This document shows positions 32,319 through 44,242 of a stretch of 64,000 nt of DNA, one piece after another. Below the pieces are notes generated by a model that was not told where the DNA came from, made no database searches, and was given only the letters and a program-made list of their open reading frames with translations. The position numbers were made by a program, and so were the translations under genes. How positions within the stretch are numbered: the first letter of the stretch is position 1; the number at the start of each line of letters is the position of its first letter. Source of the stretch: Haematobia irritans (taxonomy: Eukaryota > Arthropoda > Insecta > Diptera > Muscidae); the NCBI RefSeq assembly GCF_050003625.1, contig NC_134401.1, positions 89,816,852-89,880,851 on the forward strand, read 5' to 3'.

Positions 32319-34355
32319 ACAAGTCTATACGGCCGTAGGTCCGAATCTTATGTACCCTCCGCCATGGATTGCGTAGAAACTTCTACTAAAGACTGTCATC
32401 CACAATCTATAGAAATAAAATCTTGAAAAAAATTTTTATAGAAATAAAATTTTGACAAAATTTTCAAACGAAATAAAATTTTGACAAAATTTTCAAAAGA
32501 AATAAAATTTTGTTTTGTTATTGTTGGTTTGTACTTCAATCATATTTGGTGTTTTGATCTCAGTTTAAAAACGATTGTGTTGACTAAACTACAAGAGTAG
32601 CTTAACCAACAGAGGAAAAGAACAGAACCATAACATTTTGGTAGACAGAACCAGAAAATTTTGGTAGATTATATTTGGCTCGAATGGCAACCATGATTAT
32701 GAACCGATATGGACCAATTTTTGTATGATTGGTAATCGGCTATATATAACTATAGACCGATATGGACCAATACCGCGGCCATATACAAACACCGCGTTCC
32801 AAATTTCAACCGGATCGGATGAATTTTGCTCATCCAAGAGGCTCCAGAGGTCAAATCTGGGGAACGGTTTATATGGCGGCTATATATAATTATGGACCGA
32901 TATGGACCAATTTTTGAACGGTTGTTAGGGACCATATTCTAACACTACGTACCAAATTTCAACCGGCTCGGGTGAATTTTGCTCGTTCAAGATACTTCGG
33001 AGGTCATATCTGGGGATCGGATTATATGGGGGCTATATAATTATGAACCGATATGGACCAATTTTTGCATGGTTGTTAGAGATGTATAATAACACCACGT
33101 ATGCATTTTGCTTCTTCAAGATACTCCGGAGGTCAAATCTGGGGGCTATATATAATTATGGACCGACGTAGACCAATTTTTGCATGGTTGTTAGAGACCA
33201 TATACTAACACCATGTACCAAATTTTAACCGGATTGGATGAATTTTGCTCCTCCAAGAGGCTCCGGAAGTCAAATCTGGGTATCGGATTATATGGGGGCT
33301 CTATATAATTATGAACCGATATTGACAAATTTTTGCATTGTTGTTAGAGACCATATACCAACACTACGTACCAAATTTCAACCGGAGTGGATGAATTTTG
33401 CTCCTCCAAGAGGCTCCGGAGGTCATATCTGGGGATCGGATTATATGGGGGATATATATAATTATCAACCGATATGGACCAATGTTTGCATGGTTGTTAG
33501 AGACAAAATACTAACACTACGCATCAAATTTCAACCGGATCGGGTGAATTTTGCTCCTTCAAGATACTCCGGAGGTCAAATCTGGGGATCGGTTTATATG
33601 GGGGCTATATATAATTATCAACCGATATGGACTAATGTTTGCATGGTTGTTAAAGACCATATACTAACACCACATATCAAATTTCAACCGGATCGGATGA
33701 ATTTTGCTCCTCCAAGAAGCTCCGGAGGTCATACCTGGGGATCGGTTTATATGGCGGCTATATATAATTATTGACCGATATGGACCACTTTTTGCATGGT
33801 TGTTAGAGACCGTATACTAACACGAAGTACAAAATTTCAACCAGATCGGATGCAGTTTGCTCCTCCAAAAGGCTCCGGAGGTCAAATATGGGGATCGGTT
33901 TATATGGCGGCTATATATAATTATGGACCGACGTAGACCAATTTTTGCATGGTTGTTAGAGACCATATACTTACACGATGTACAAAATTTCAGCCAGATC
34001 GGATGAAATATGCTTCTTTTAGAGGCTCCGCAAGCCAAATTTTTGGGTCCGTTTATATGGGGGCAATACGTAAAAGTGGTTCGATATGGCCCATTTGCCA
34101 TCATACCATCCGACCTACCTAACAACTCAATAACAACCTCAATAACATCTACTTATGCCAAGTTTCAAGTCGATAGCTTGTTTCGTTCGGAAGTTAGCGT
34201 GATTTAAACAGACGGACGGACATGCTTAGATCGACTCAGAATTTCACCACGACCCAGAATATATATACTTTATGGGGTCTTAGAGCAATATTTCGATGTG
34301 TTACAAACGGAATGACAAAGTTAATATACCCCCCATCCTAGGGGGGAGGTTATAA
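32319..34355 (+). mobile_element. TR-element F1-c (complete, head degraded)
   Basis: The head ACAAGTCTATACGGCCGTAG has lost part of the GGCC hairpin, and TGTACCCTCCGCCATGGATT follows. A few 29-bp units lie at 32420-32515. The array from about 32690 to 34080 has about nine units (CTCCAAGAGGCTCCGG, GATCGGTTTATATGG). The tail holds ACAGACGGACGGACATG at 34209, core, short TA run and a degenerate end hairpin (CCCCCCATCCTAGGGGGGAG). Confidence 0.82.
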
Positions 34356-34400
34356 TAACAGACACTTCAAAGTTAAAAATATTTTCTTACGGGCATTTGC

Positions 34401-34966
34401 CAGGGTTGGCCTGTCACAAACTGTGTCTTTTGCGACATACATTTGCGACGGTATAATACGTATGTCGTAAAAGTCGTAAACCTACTGTATAAAACCTAAT
34501 TTTGAATAGAAGAAATCCTGAACATTTTTTAATTTAGTTTGACAGCATTCTCTGTGAGTTTCTGCAGAAATTTGTGAAAGTTTTCCCATGGTCAAGCCTA
34601 TTTTCTTAGGTGGTATCGAAATTCCCGTTGGTGAGTGTGCAAAATGCCTTGGGGTTATATTGGACAGGAGACTGAACTTAAAGCTAAGAAAGGTTGAGAA
34701 AATCCACGGTACTCTTGCAAAATGCAATAGGGAAAATGTGGGGACTAAAACCGAAAATTGTGGACATTACTAAGAATTGAAACTTCTTCGCACATACCAT
34801 CGTCTTGGATATCATAGAATTCGCTGCCTAGCTGACGGAACTAAAGTATTTTGAGTTTGCGACTTTTGTTACTTTTTCTACATTTACGACGCGTATGTGA
34901 CGTTTACGACGTTTACAACTTTGCGACAGTCGCAAACCTAAAAAAGTTTGATACAGACCATCTCTA
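34401..34966 (+). mobile_element. hAT-type non-autonomous element containing a LINE fragment
   Basis: 566 bp flanked by an exact 8-bp duplication GCATTTGC (34393-34400 and 34967-34974), as expected for hAT. Inverted ends are imperfect: CAGGGTTGGCCTGTCACAAA on the left and TAGAGATGGTCTGTATCAAA on the right (reverse complement). Subterminal regions carry repeated TTGCGAC and TTACGAC words on both sides. The centre holds an internal piece of the RNase H LINE. No transposase is present. Confidence 0.75.
34580..34775 (+). pseudogene. RNase H LINE RT-thumb fragment inside hAT element
   Basis: The plus strand reads MVKPIFLGGIEIPVGECAK and LGVILDRRLNLKL, matching residues about 10-45 of the frame at 27583-29061. 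It then continues with a deleted, shifted version of the KKxGLKPKIV region (GTKTENCGH). Both LINE ends are missing, so it is not an ordinary 3'-anchored LINE insertion. Confidence 0.8.
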
Positions 34967-34974
34967 GCATTTGC

Positions 34975-35585
34975 ATGTAGCTCTTTCAGGCTTTTACTGC
35001 CGGTTAACAGAAAGAGTTAACTAGAGAGAAACTCTAGTTAACTTTAAGTGAAAAATTTTCAGCAGCTAAGCTCCTAATGGGCATATGGAATATATATACA
35101 AGATGACAGATATGTCAATAGTTCGGTATAAAAATTCGTTAGCTAACGTAGCACTAACAGAGCTTCATGAAAATGGGGGTTAATTAAATAAAAAAAAAAC
35201 TTTAAATGCAAAATCCTTAAAATAAATATTAGTCAATTTCTGAATATTTTTATTTTTAATAAAAAGTTTCAATATCTCAGTTAAAGATTAATTCTTTAAA
35301 ATTTGCATTATTTCAATGACATACGACTTTAATGGAGGGACGCAAATTTCAAATATTCTTGCGCTGAATTTAAAGAAAACAATTCTTAAGGCAAAGATTA
35401 TGAACTTTGTTTAAATTTAAAATTCTTTACTATAAAGAAATTTGTCCTCAGCCTTGTGTAAATTTTGTGAATTCTAAAATTTAGAGTGCATAATCGTTTA
35501 TATTAGTTCAATATTTGTTTTATCATTTTATGCAATGACAGTTTTGTTATAATTTGTATTTTTAACTGACATTTTATTCGCAGCA
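34975..35585. other. No gene seen; AT-rich repeat relic
   Basis: Positions 35318-35520 share diverged words with 19290-19440 (CATACGACTTTAATGGAGGG). No coding signal. Confidence 0.45.
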
Positions 35586-35929
35586 CCTTTCAAATTTCAT
35601 GCAAATTTGATAAAAACTATAAGCACAAGAAGAAACTCGGGAGACGGGTCTATATGGGGGATATACCAAAACATGGACCAATACACGGTACATGTATTTG
35701 TGGTCCTATAATACCTATAGATTTTCAATTTGAGGTATATTGGTTAAAAACTACAGATTCTAAAACCCCAAGAAGTAAAATCAGGAGATGGGGGCTATAC
35801 CAAAACATGGACCGATACTCACCATTTTTGGCACACCTCTTTATGGTTCTAAAATACCTCTAGATTTCCAATTTCAGGCGATTTGGATAAAAACTACGGT
35901 TTCTATAAGCCCAAGAAGTAAAATCGGGA
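35586..35929 (+). mobile_element. TR-element F2-c, array fragment
   Basis: About two F2 units (GGGGGCTATACCAAAACATG, ACTCACCATTTTTGGCACAC). It is cut at 35929 by a SINE1 insertion in the GGGAG|ATCGG word of the unit. Confidence 0.75.
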
Positions 35930-36240
35930 GCTACCGTGGTGCAATGGTTAGCATGCCCGCGTTGCATACGCAAGGTCGTGGGTTCGATTCCTACTTCGAC
36001 CGAACACCGAAAAGTTTTTCAGCGGTGGATTATCCCACCTCAGCAATGCTGGTGGCATTTCTGAGGGTTTCAAAGCTTATCTAAGTGGATTCATTGCAAT
36101 GTGGAACGCCGTTCGGACTCAGCTTTTAAAAGGAGGTCCCTTATCATTGAGCTTAACATAGAATCGGGCACCACTGTGGTATCACAATGGACTGAATAGT
36201 CAATTGAGCCTGGAATATCGGGCTGCGACTACACCTATAC
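35930..36240 (+). mobile_element. tRNA-derived SINE1, copy 2
   Basis: The head GCTACCGTGGTGCAATGGTT and B box GGTTCGATTCC are followed by the body and the shared tail (ATCACAATGGACTGAATAGT). The CCTAA end is degraded to ACACCTATACACC. It is directly followed by an inverted partial copy. Confidence 0.88.
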
Positions 36241-36415
36241 ACCGAACGGCGTTCCACATTGCGGTGAAACCACTTAGAGAAGCTTTGAAACACTCGGAAA
36301 TTTCACTGAAAGGGGATAATCCATCGCTAAAAAACTTTTTGGTGGTCGAAACTCGGTTGGAACCCCTGGTCCTGTGTGTGCAAAGCGTCCATGCTAACCA
36401 TTGCTCCACCGTGGC
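36241..36415 (-). mobile_element. tRNA-derived SINE1, copy 3 (partial, inverted)
   Basis: On the minus strand the head GCCACGGTGGAGCAATGGTT with a degraded B box leads into the SINE1 body, stopping at CGTTCGGTG. The tail is missing. It sits tail-to-tail with copy 2. Confidence 0.82.
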
Positions 36416-37279
36416 TTCCTTAAATATCTATAAAAGCGTCTTTGGCTCTTGAACCATTTATAAAGAGTCGTTTATAAACAATTTGAACCGATATGATATC
36501 GGAATCAATATCAAAATCCTTAAGGGAAGTTAGAAATCCTTGGTTTAAGTAAATTTTTGTTTTGAGTGTACGGACAAAAGTGAGAATGTTACTACCTATC
36601 CTCCCATTTGATCATGTCTAAGACAAATGGCTAATGCAATGCGTTCAGCGTAGTTGGAACTATTTTACCTGTCTTTTTGACAAGAACAAGAGAAACTGGG
36701 TTGTTGGTGGGCGTTTTTGAAAAGGCGTTGATGAATGACTGCTTTACATTGAAGAAAAATATCCATAATGAAGATTTATCCCGAATGATAGTAATCGCTG
36801 CAAATGGATAAATATATTATTATTAATATATTATTAAGAATTTGTGTAGTTCGATCTCAAGATTATTGCACCAATGTTATATGGCCTATTTTGGAGAAAA
36901 ATACATTCTTCTTACAAATACGAAGGTTTTTAAGTAAGTAGACAGGCGTTTAAATAATAAAATGTAATTGCCCAATGTCGTAACGATGGCATTACTGATA
37001 TATATGCTGACCATATATTTCTCAAAATGCAGGAAAGCTATTGTCCTTGAAGAAATACGAACTTTAAGTTGACGCGACAAAAAACCATTTTTTAAAGTTA
37101 AAGAAAAATAAAAACAATAATCGTAAATTTAAAACATCATTTCACAGTCGTAAAATTTTTGCGCATGTGTGCCAGTGTATTTATAATTAATTTAATAACA
37201 TGTCCCTTAAAATGGCTATATAGACAGTGGGATGACAAAACAAATAGACTAAATTAACAAGAGTTGAACCGCAAATGTA
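36416..37279. other. No gene seen
   Basis: A relic of a TTTTGAGTGTA-ended MITE lies at about 36500-36575. Otherwise unique-looking AT-rich DNA. Confidence 0.45.
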
Positions 37280-37565
37280 CTCTGAAAAAATATTGTCGTG
37301 AGGCCAAAAATTTCATGTCTTTAAAATACGAATCCGATTTTTTTCCTTGTCCAAAAGTCGATAAATGAATGAGGTGGTTTTCTCTCCTTATAGTTAAGTG
37401 ATTCGACCTAAAAGTAAGTATCCTAAAATGAAAGAAAATTTTGTTTGACTAAGGTCAACTTGGCTTTAATAATTCTGAAAAATTCTTCAAAATTAATGAA
37501 ATCGTTTTCAAATTTGTTGACTGTTTGCATCTTGAGTAAAAAGCAAAAAAGCGTTTAAAAATAGG

Positions 37566-38638
<1,073 letters not shown>

Positions 38639-38727
38639 ATAATTGTGTCTTAAATTTGTCCTTACTTCAATTCTCCGCTTCTTTGACTCTGAATCAATAT
38701 CCAAATCATTAGTGTTTGGAACTGGAT

Positions 38728-39235
38728 TAGAGGTGTGCACGGGAGTAATAGTTTACTCACGCTCACGGACACTCACGACTGAAAAATCATACTCACGCAC
38801 GATATTTTTTGGTAGGACTCACGCACACTCACGAAAAGGAAATTTATACTCAAAATATCATGACTCACAAATAATGATTAATTTACCTAACCGAAGTGAA
38901 AACATGAACATTATTAAAATCGAGAGTGTTATTAAACTCTTAATAACACTCTCGAAAAAAAAAACACCTGAGATGTCACTAAAATTGTAATTGAATTGAA
39001 CTCTTAAGCGTTTTATGTTGGTGGGCAGGAATATTTTCGTGAGTGTAATTCGTTACTCAGGCACACTCACGAAGATATTATTTTCGTGACTCACGCACGA
39101 CATTTTGGTTTGTTAATCACGCTCACGCACGCTCATGCACGCTCACGCACACTCACGCTGTTGTCATGAACGTGACGCACGAATCACGAAAATTTTCATG
39201 AGTCACGACAATTTCGTGTCACGTGCACAGCTCTA
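38728..39235. mobile_element. hAT-type MITE with CTCACGCAC internal repeats
   Basis: 508 bp with inverted ends TAGAG(G/C)TGTGCACG and an 8-bp target duplication AACTGGAT / AACTGGAC at 38720-38727 and 39236-39243 (7 of 8 match). The uninterrupted CACTG-ended MITE shows the same site (GGAACCGGGCATG), which confirms the insertion. The interior has many CTCACG and CGTGAG words and a perfect inverted pair around CGAGAGTGTTATTAA (38921-38955). Non-coding. Confidence 0.85.
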
Positions 39236-39256
39236 AACTGGACATGTATTAACAAC

Positions 39257-39604
39257 CAAGCAAAATAATTGGAAGTTATTCCTAAATCATACTTCCTAAT
39301 CATTTGTTTGTGAGTTTATTTAAAAGAGCATTATTGGCGATAGAGTTGGAGAGATAGAGAGCACAATAGAGTGTTTGTAACACAAACTTTGTGAACCACC
39401 TATTTCAGTCCAATTCATCGATACCGCTTTGTTATCGGCAAGCAAATAACTTGAAATTCGAAAATATCCCGTGGCTGATGCAACCAGCTAATTTCAAATT
39501 TCTAAACTGGCAAAAAAGTGTCATTTTAAAATATCGAAATTGGAAGTTCTCCTTAAGTCACCAGCAAAAAGCGTCGCCAAACCAGCAGTGTCTTCCCAGC
39601 AAAA
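39257..39604. other. No gene seen
   Basis: Unique-looking DNA before F1-d. A plus-strand frame at 39391-39624 has no recognisable motif. Confidence 0.45.
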
Positions 39605-41422
39605 ACAAGTATATACGGCCGTAAGTTCGGCCAGGCTGAAGCTTATGTACCCTCCACCATGGATTGCGTAGAAACATCTTCTAAACACTGCCATCCACAA
39701 TCGAATTACTTAAGTTGCGGTAACGCTTGCTGATGGCAAGGTATCTTAAAACCTCCTACCGCCATCTTCTAAATTGTATGTAAATCCATACGTGGTATAT
39801 ATTAAATCAAAAAAGATCGATCAAATACGTATATAATTCAGTTTGACAAAATTTTCTATAGACATAAAATTTTGACAAAATTTTCTATAGAAATAAAATT
39901 TTGACAAAATTTTCTATAGAAATAAAATTTTGACAAAATTGTCTACAGAAATAAAATTTTAACAAAATTTTCTATAGAAATAAAATTTTAACAAAATTTT
40001 CTATAGAAATAAAATTTTGACAAAATTTTCTATAGAAATAAAATTTTGACAAAATTTTCTATAGAAATAACATTTTGACAAAATTTTCTATAGAAATAAA
40101 ATTTTGACATAATTTTCTATAGAAATACAATTTTAACAAACATTTTCTACAGAAATAAAATTTTAACAAAATTTTCTATAGAAATAAAATTTTGACAAAA
40201 TTGTAAATAGAAATAAAATTTTGACAAAATTTTCTTTAGAAATAAAATTTTGACAAAATTGTCTACAGAAATAAAATTTTAACAAAATTTTCTATAGAAA
40301 TAAAATTTTAACAAAATTTTCTATAGAAATAAAATTTTGACAAAATTTTCTATAGAAATAAAATTTTGACAAAATTTTCTATAGAAATAAAATTTTGACA
40401 AAATTTTCTATAGAAATAAAATTTTAACAAAATTGTAAATAGAAATAAAGTTTTGACAAAATTTTCTATAAAAAATAAAATTTTGGTAGATTATTTTTGG
40501 CTCGAGTGGCAACCATGATTATGAACCGATATGGACCAATTTTTGTGTTATTGGAGATCGGCTATATATAACTATAGACCTATAAGGACCAATTTTGGTA
40601 TGGTTGTTAGCGGTCATATACTAACACCACGTTCCACATTTGAACCGGATCGGATGAATTTTTCTCCTCCAAGACGCTCCGGAGGTCAAATCTGGAGAAC
40701 GGTTTATATGGGGGCTATATATAATTATGGACCGATGTGGACCAATTTTTGCATGGTTTTTAGAGACCATATACCAACACCGTGTACCAAATTTCAGCCA
40801 GATCGGGTGAAATTTGCTTCTCTTTGAGGCTCCGCAAGCCAAATCTGGGGATCGGTTTATATGGGGCTATATATAATTATAGACCAACGTGGACCAATTT
40901 TTGCATGGTTGTTAGAGACGATATAACAACGCCATGTACCAAATTTCAGCAAGATCGGATGAAATTTGCTTCTTTTTGAGGCTTCGCAAGCCAAATCTGG
41001 GGATCGGTTTATATGGGGGCTATATATAATTATGGACCGATGTGGACCAATTTTTGCATGGTTGTTAGAGACCATATACCAACACCGTGTACCAAATTTC
41101 AGCCGGATCGGATGAAATATGCTTCTGTTAGAGGCTCCACAAAACAAATCTGAGGGTCCCTTTATATGGGGGCTATACGTAAATGTGGACCGATATGGCC
41201 GATATGATATATAATTCACATCCACAGTGAGGCAAAATCAGTGCAACGGCTGTTGAAATATTGGACATCCGTCCACGAGTTTCTGCACGATATTATTGAA
41301 GAATATAGCGTGATTACAACAGACAGACGGCCATGGTTATATCGTCTTAGAATTTCTCCTGGAAAACAGAATGACGAACTTTTTATACCTCCATCACCAT
41401 TCTATGGTGGTGTGTATAAAAA
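39605..41422 (+). mobile_element. TR-element F1-d with an F2-type 3' end (chimera)
   Basis: The F1 head is ACAAGTATATACGGCCGTAA, hairpin TTCGGCCAGGCTGAA and GTACCCTCCACCATGGATTG. The longest 29-bp array of the window follows (39848-40480), then about four F1 units (40500-41200). From about 41280 the sequence switches to F2 type: GTGATTACAACAGACAGACG, ATATCGTCTTAGAATTTCTC and the F2 terminal hairpin CACCATTCTATGGTGGTG. Confidence 0.85.
39848..40480 (+). repeat. 29-bp tandem repeat array, about 21 units
   Basis: The unit is AAAATTTTCTATAGAAAT followed by AAAATTTTGAC. AAAATTTT and CTATAG are self-complementary, so each unit can fold. A larger-scale repeat is visible: the variant GTCTACAG and the variant GTAAATAG each recur about 305-320 bp apart, which suggests amplification of multi-unit blocks. 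Confidence 0.93.
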
Positions 41423-41459
41423 TACAATAAACTAAAGTTTTCTGAGTTTTACCACGTAT

Positions 41460-41705
41460 ACAAGATATAAAGATGGATTCAACGGTTCAAAAATATTAAT
41501 TTTGATGTGAGAAATGAAGAACGTGGAAGACCACCAAAAAAATTTGAGCATGCCGAATTGAATGGGGATGGTACTTTGAGTCAAAAGCAAAGACATTGTC
41601 TTTGATCAAAAGCAAATGGCAGCAATGTCAAATGTTGCACAACAAAACCATTTATGACCGTTTAAAAGCTATGGGAAAGAAAAGTGTGGAAAGTGGGTGC
41701 CACAT
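41460..41705 (+). pseudogene. mariner transposase relic, N-terminal region
   Basis: The plus strand reads RWIQRFKNINFDVRNEERG then RPPKKFEHAELNGDGTLSQK, and in another frame TIYDRLKAMGK. This is the mariner (DD34D) signature of the second helix-turn-helix and linker (WFxRFKxGDFDVxDxxRxGxPxxFED). Frameshifts and deletions are present, and the catalytic half is missing. It is sandwiched between F1-d and an F1 array piece. Confidence 0.75.
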
Positions 41706-42035
41706 GAAAAACACCTCCAAGTGGCTCCGAAAATAAAATCTGGGAACGGTTTATATGGGGGCTTTATATAACTATGGACCGATATGGATAAAATTTGCGC
41801 GGTTATTAAAGACCCTATATTAACACCACATACCAAATTTAAACCGGATCGGATGGAATTTACTTTTTCCAGAGGCATCACAAGCCAAATATGGAAATCG
41901 GTGTATATAGGGGGGCTATATCTAATTAGGGACCGATATGAACCAATTTTTTTTTCGAGGCTACATACTAACACCACGTACCAAGTTTTAGCCGTATCGG
42001 ATGGAATTTGCTCCTCCAAGAGGAGCATGTTAGTT
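41706..42035 (+). mobile_element. TR-element F1-e, array fragment
   Basis: About two F1 units (GGGAACGGTTTATATGGGGG, CTCCTCCAAGAGG), diverged from the F1-d array. Confidence 0.65.
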
Positions 42036-43380
42036 TTGGCAAAACAAAAAAAAAACACAACTAATGTCTATTAACATATTCCGACAAATTCATGTATTGT
42101 TGTGGTCAGTGGAACACTAAATCAAAACAAACGGGCAGATGCATAAAATGTGTCATATTTTCCAAATAAATTATAATCCAATTAGTAAAAGTTAAATAAC
42201 AAGTTCATCAGAAGAAAAAAAATCTTTGGGGAAAAAAACTTATTTTTGTGTATCACTTACGGGAATAGATTTCCTAATGATAGTAGATTTTCTGTGAGTT
42301 GTCGATTTCAATATCGTGTAACATTTGAGTTGAATGAGGATTCACTAAATGACGTCACATGCAATATAATTTCTCTTCAGTTTGTTTACATTTTACCGGC
42401 AAATGTATACACGCCACTTTTTATCTCTTTGAAATTAATCGATATTGGATTTAATATTTTTATATTTTTTTTTTTCATTTAACAAAGACCAAAAGCTTTG
42501 AGGTAACTGTATACCGGAAAAGCACAATTAGGTAAATCACACTATGACGTCTATATGCGATACTATCTCAGCATCACTACACTCTCCCAATTACACAGTA
42601 TAGCCACTAATGCTCACAGATTTATCCACCCAAATTCACCACCCTATGGTGTTGGTCTTTTTCGTTTCGATTTTGTTTTTATTTACACTGCACAAACATA
42701 CATGCGATACATAAACAATAACAAAATGCATTTGTTTTCATTGCTTCGCTTGTTTGTTGTTTATATTGTTCTTCTGCTTCTCTTCGATTTTTGTATAAAC
42801 CACCATACAATGAAAACAATAAAAACACGACGTAATAGCACCAATATACCGACGTCGACGACCGTTATTTTCATTCGTAGGAAATCACCTCGCCCGTTTC
42901 AAGCACTTTGATTTTCACGACTAAAACTAATAACGTCTTCTCACCGTTGTGGTTTATTACAATCATTGATTTGTTGCCCCATTCGTATTGGGGGCTTCTT
43001 CGGTTTGTCGTATCCCCATCGTTTAGACACTTCGGGAAACGTGTTGTTTTATCTCTCGCATAAACGTTGGTGTGTTGCTAACGTTGCAAACCATTTAAAA
43101 AAAGACGATATCTTTATGTATACATGTTGCTGGATAAGTGTCGTAGTAATTGAAGGTATAAACATGTTGCATAACTCATAAAGGGGTTGGTGTTTATAAG
43201 TAAAGTTGCAGAATTGTTGAGTTAAATGATTGGCAACATCACCTTACATTTGAGGGCAATCTTGAGATATCCAAATAAGCGTTCTATTAATTTTTTGTTT
43301 TGATTGGAACAATTAAGGTTTTTAATTGGCGTCGGTGACTGATATTAATTTTTCCCTGATTGAAGGCAATTTCAATAAAA
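42036..43380. other. No confident gene; unique-looking, less AT-rich DNA
   Basis: Part of the longest mostly repeat-free stretch. A 118-codon plus-strand frame (42555-42911) has an NNNKMHLFSLL-type hydrophobic run but no family. Nothing supports it as an exon. Contains CGACGTCGACGACC at about 42852. Confidence 0.4.
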
Positions 43381-43975
43381 AACAAGTACTAGCTGTATGT
43401 AGGTAGGTTCGGCCGGGCCTTTCAAGTGACTGGCATCTATTTTCTGTACACTTATACAGTGGACCGTTACTAATCGGGATGAATCATTTTAATCAATCTA
43501 TACGGAAAAATATCGACCCAGAATGAAAGATTTTGTAACCTAAAGTTTAGGACATCTCTTTAAAATAAAAGATTTTAGTTAAACGAAAGTTCATAATATG
43601 TGCTTTAAGAATAGTTTTCTTCAAATTTAGGACATGAATCTTTGAAATATGCGCTCCTTCTTTAAAGTCTATTTCTTTTAAGTAAGGCAAATTCCCCTTA
43701 AAGTAAATAAAACCAATTTTGATAAAAAGAAATAATCTTTAAATTAACTGTGCTATTGAAACATTGGATTGAAGACTAAAAACTAAAGTATATCAATGTT
43801 TAGCTAGAGGGGCTATAGCCCTCTTAGGAAAATTGTCTAGCTACGCTAATGGTTACCGCAACCCAAGTAATTCGATTGTGGATGACAGTCTTTAGTAGAA
43901 GTTTCTACGCAATCCATTGTGGAGGGTACATAAGATTCGGCCCGGCCGAACTTACGGCCGTACATACTTGTTTCA
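43381..43975. mobile_element. Two TR-element heads facing each other
   Basis: Left (43383-43425, plus): ACAAGTACTAGCTGTATGTA then GTTCGGCCGGGCC. Right (43836-43975, minus): the F1 head with GGAGGGTACATAAGATTCGG, CCCGGCCGAACTTACGGCCG and ACTTGT. Between them (43435-43835) is AT-rich MITE-like sequence. No array or core is present. Confidence 0.6.
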
Positions 43976-44242
43976 AATCATATCTTGAATGCAAGGTATT
44001 AAGGTGATGACCAAACTGTACAATTGGATCTGTGATAAGTTAAGTGGTTAAAAATATATCAAAAAATAAATCTTGCTTTACAGTGGCTATATGCAGCCGG
44101 AAAAGTATAAACCATTGAAAAAACGTCTTATTTCTCTTCATGTTCGTAAAGATGATAGTTTTATAAAAAAAATCCTAGTTGAAAAAAATTCCTGTTTAGT
44201 TGTTGCTTTCATAATTTCAAGAATGGTCCATGTTAACATTGA
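43976..44242. other. Flanking DNA with duplicated segment
   Basis: Positions 44117-44163 (ACGTCTTATTTCTCTTCATG, TTCGTAAAGATGATA) recur at 45634-45681 on the other side of F2-e. Confidence 0.6.

Noticed and set aside
38643..38990. 115-codon plus-strand frame
   Set aside because: It spans the right part of a CACTG-ended MITE and the start of the hAT MITE, so it is a junction artefact.
39848..40480. Possible CRISPR array (regular short repeats)
   Set aside because: The 29-bp units are directly adjacent with no unique spacers, and the context is a eukaryotic transposable element.
42555..42911. 118-codon plus-strand frame
   Set aside because: Residue use looks random apart from a hydrophobic stretch; no motif, splice signal or homologue recognised.
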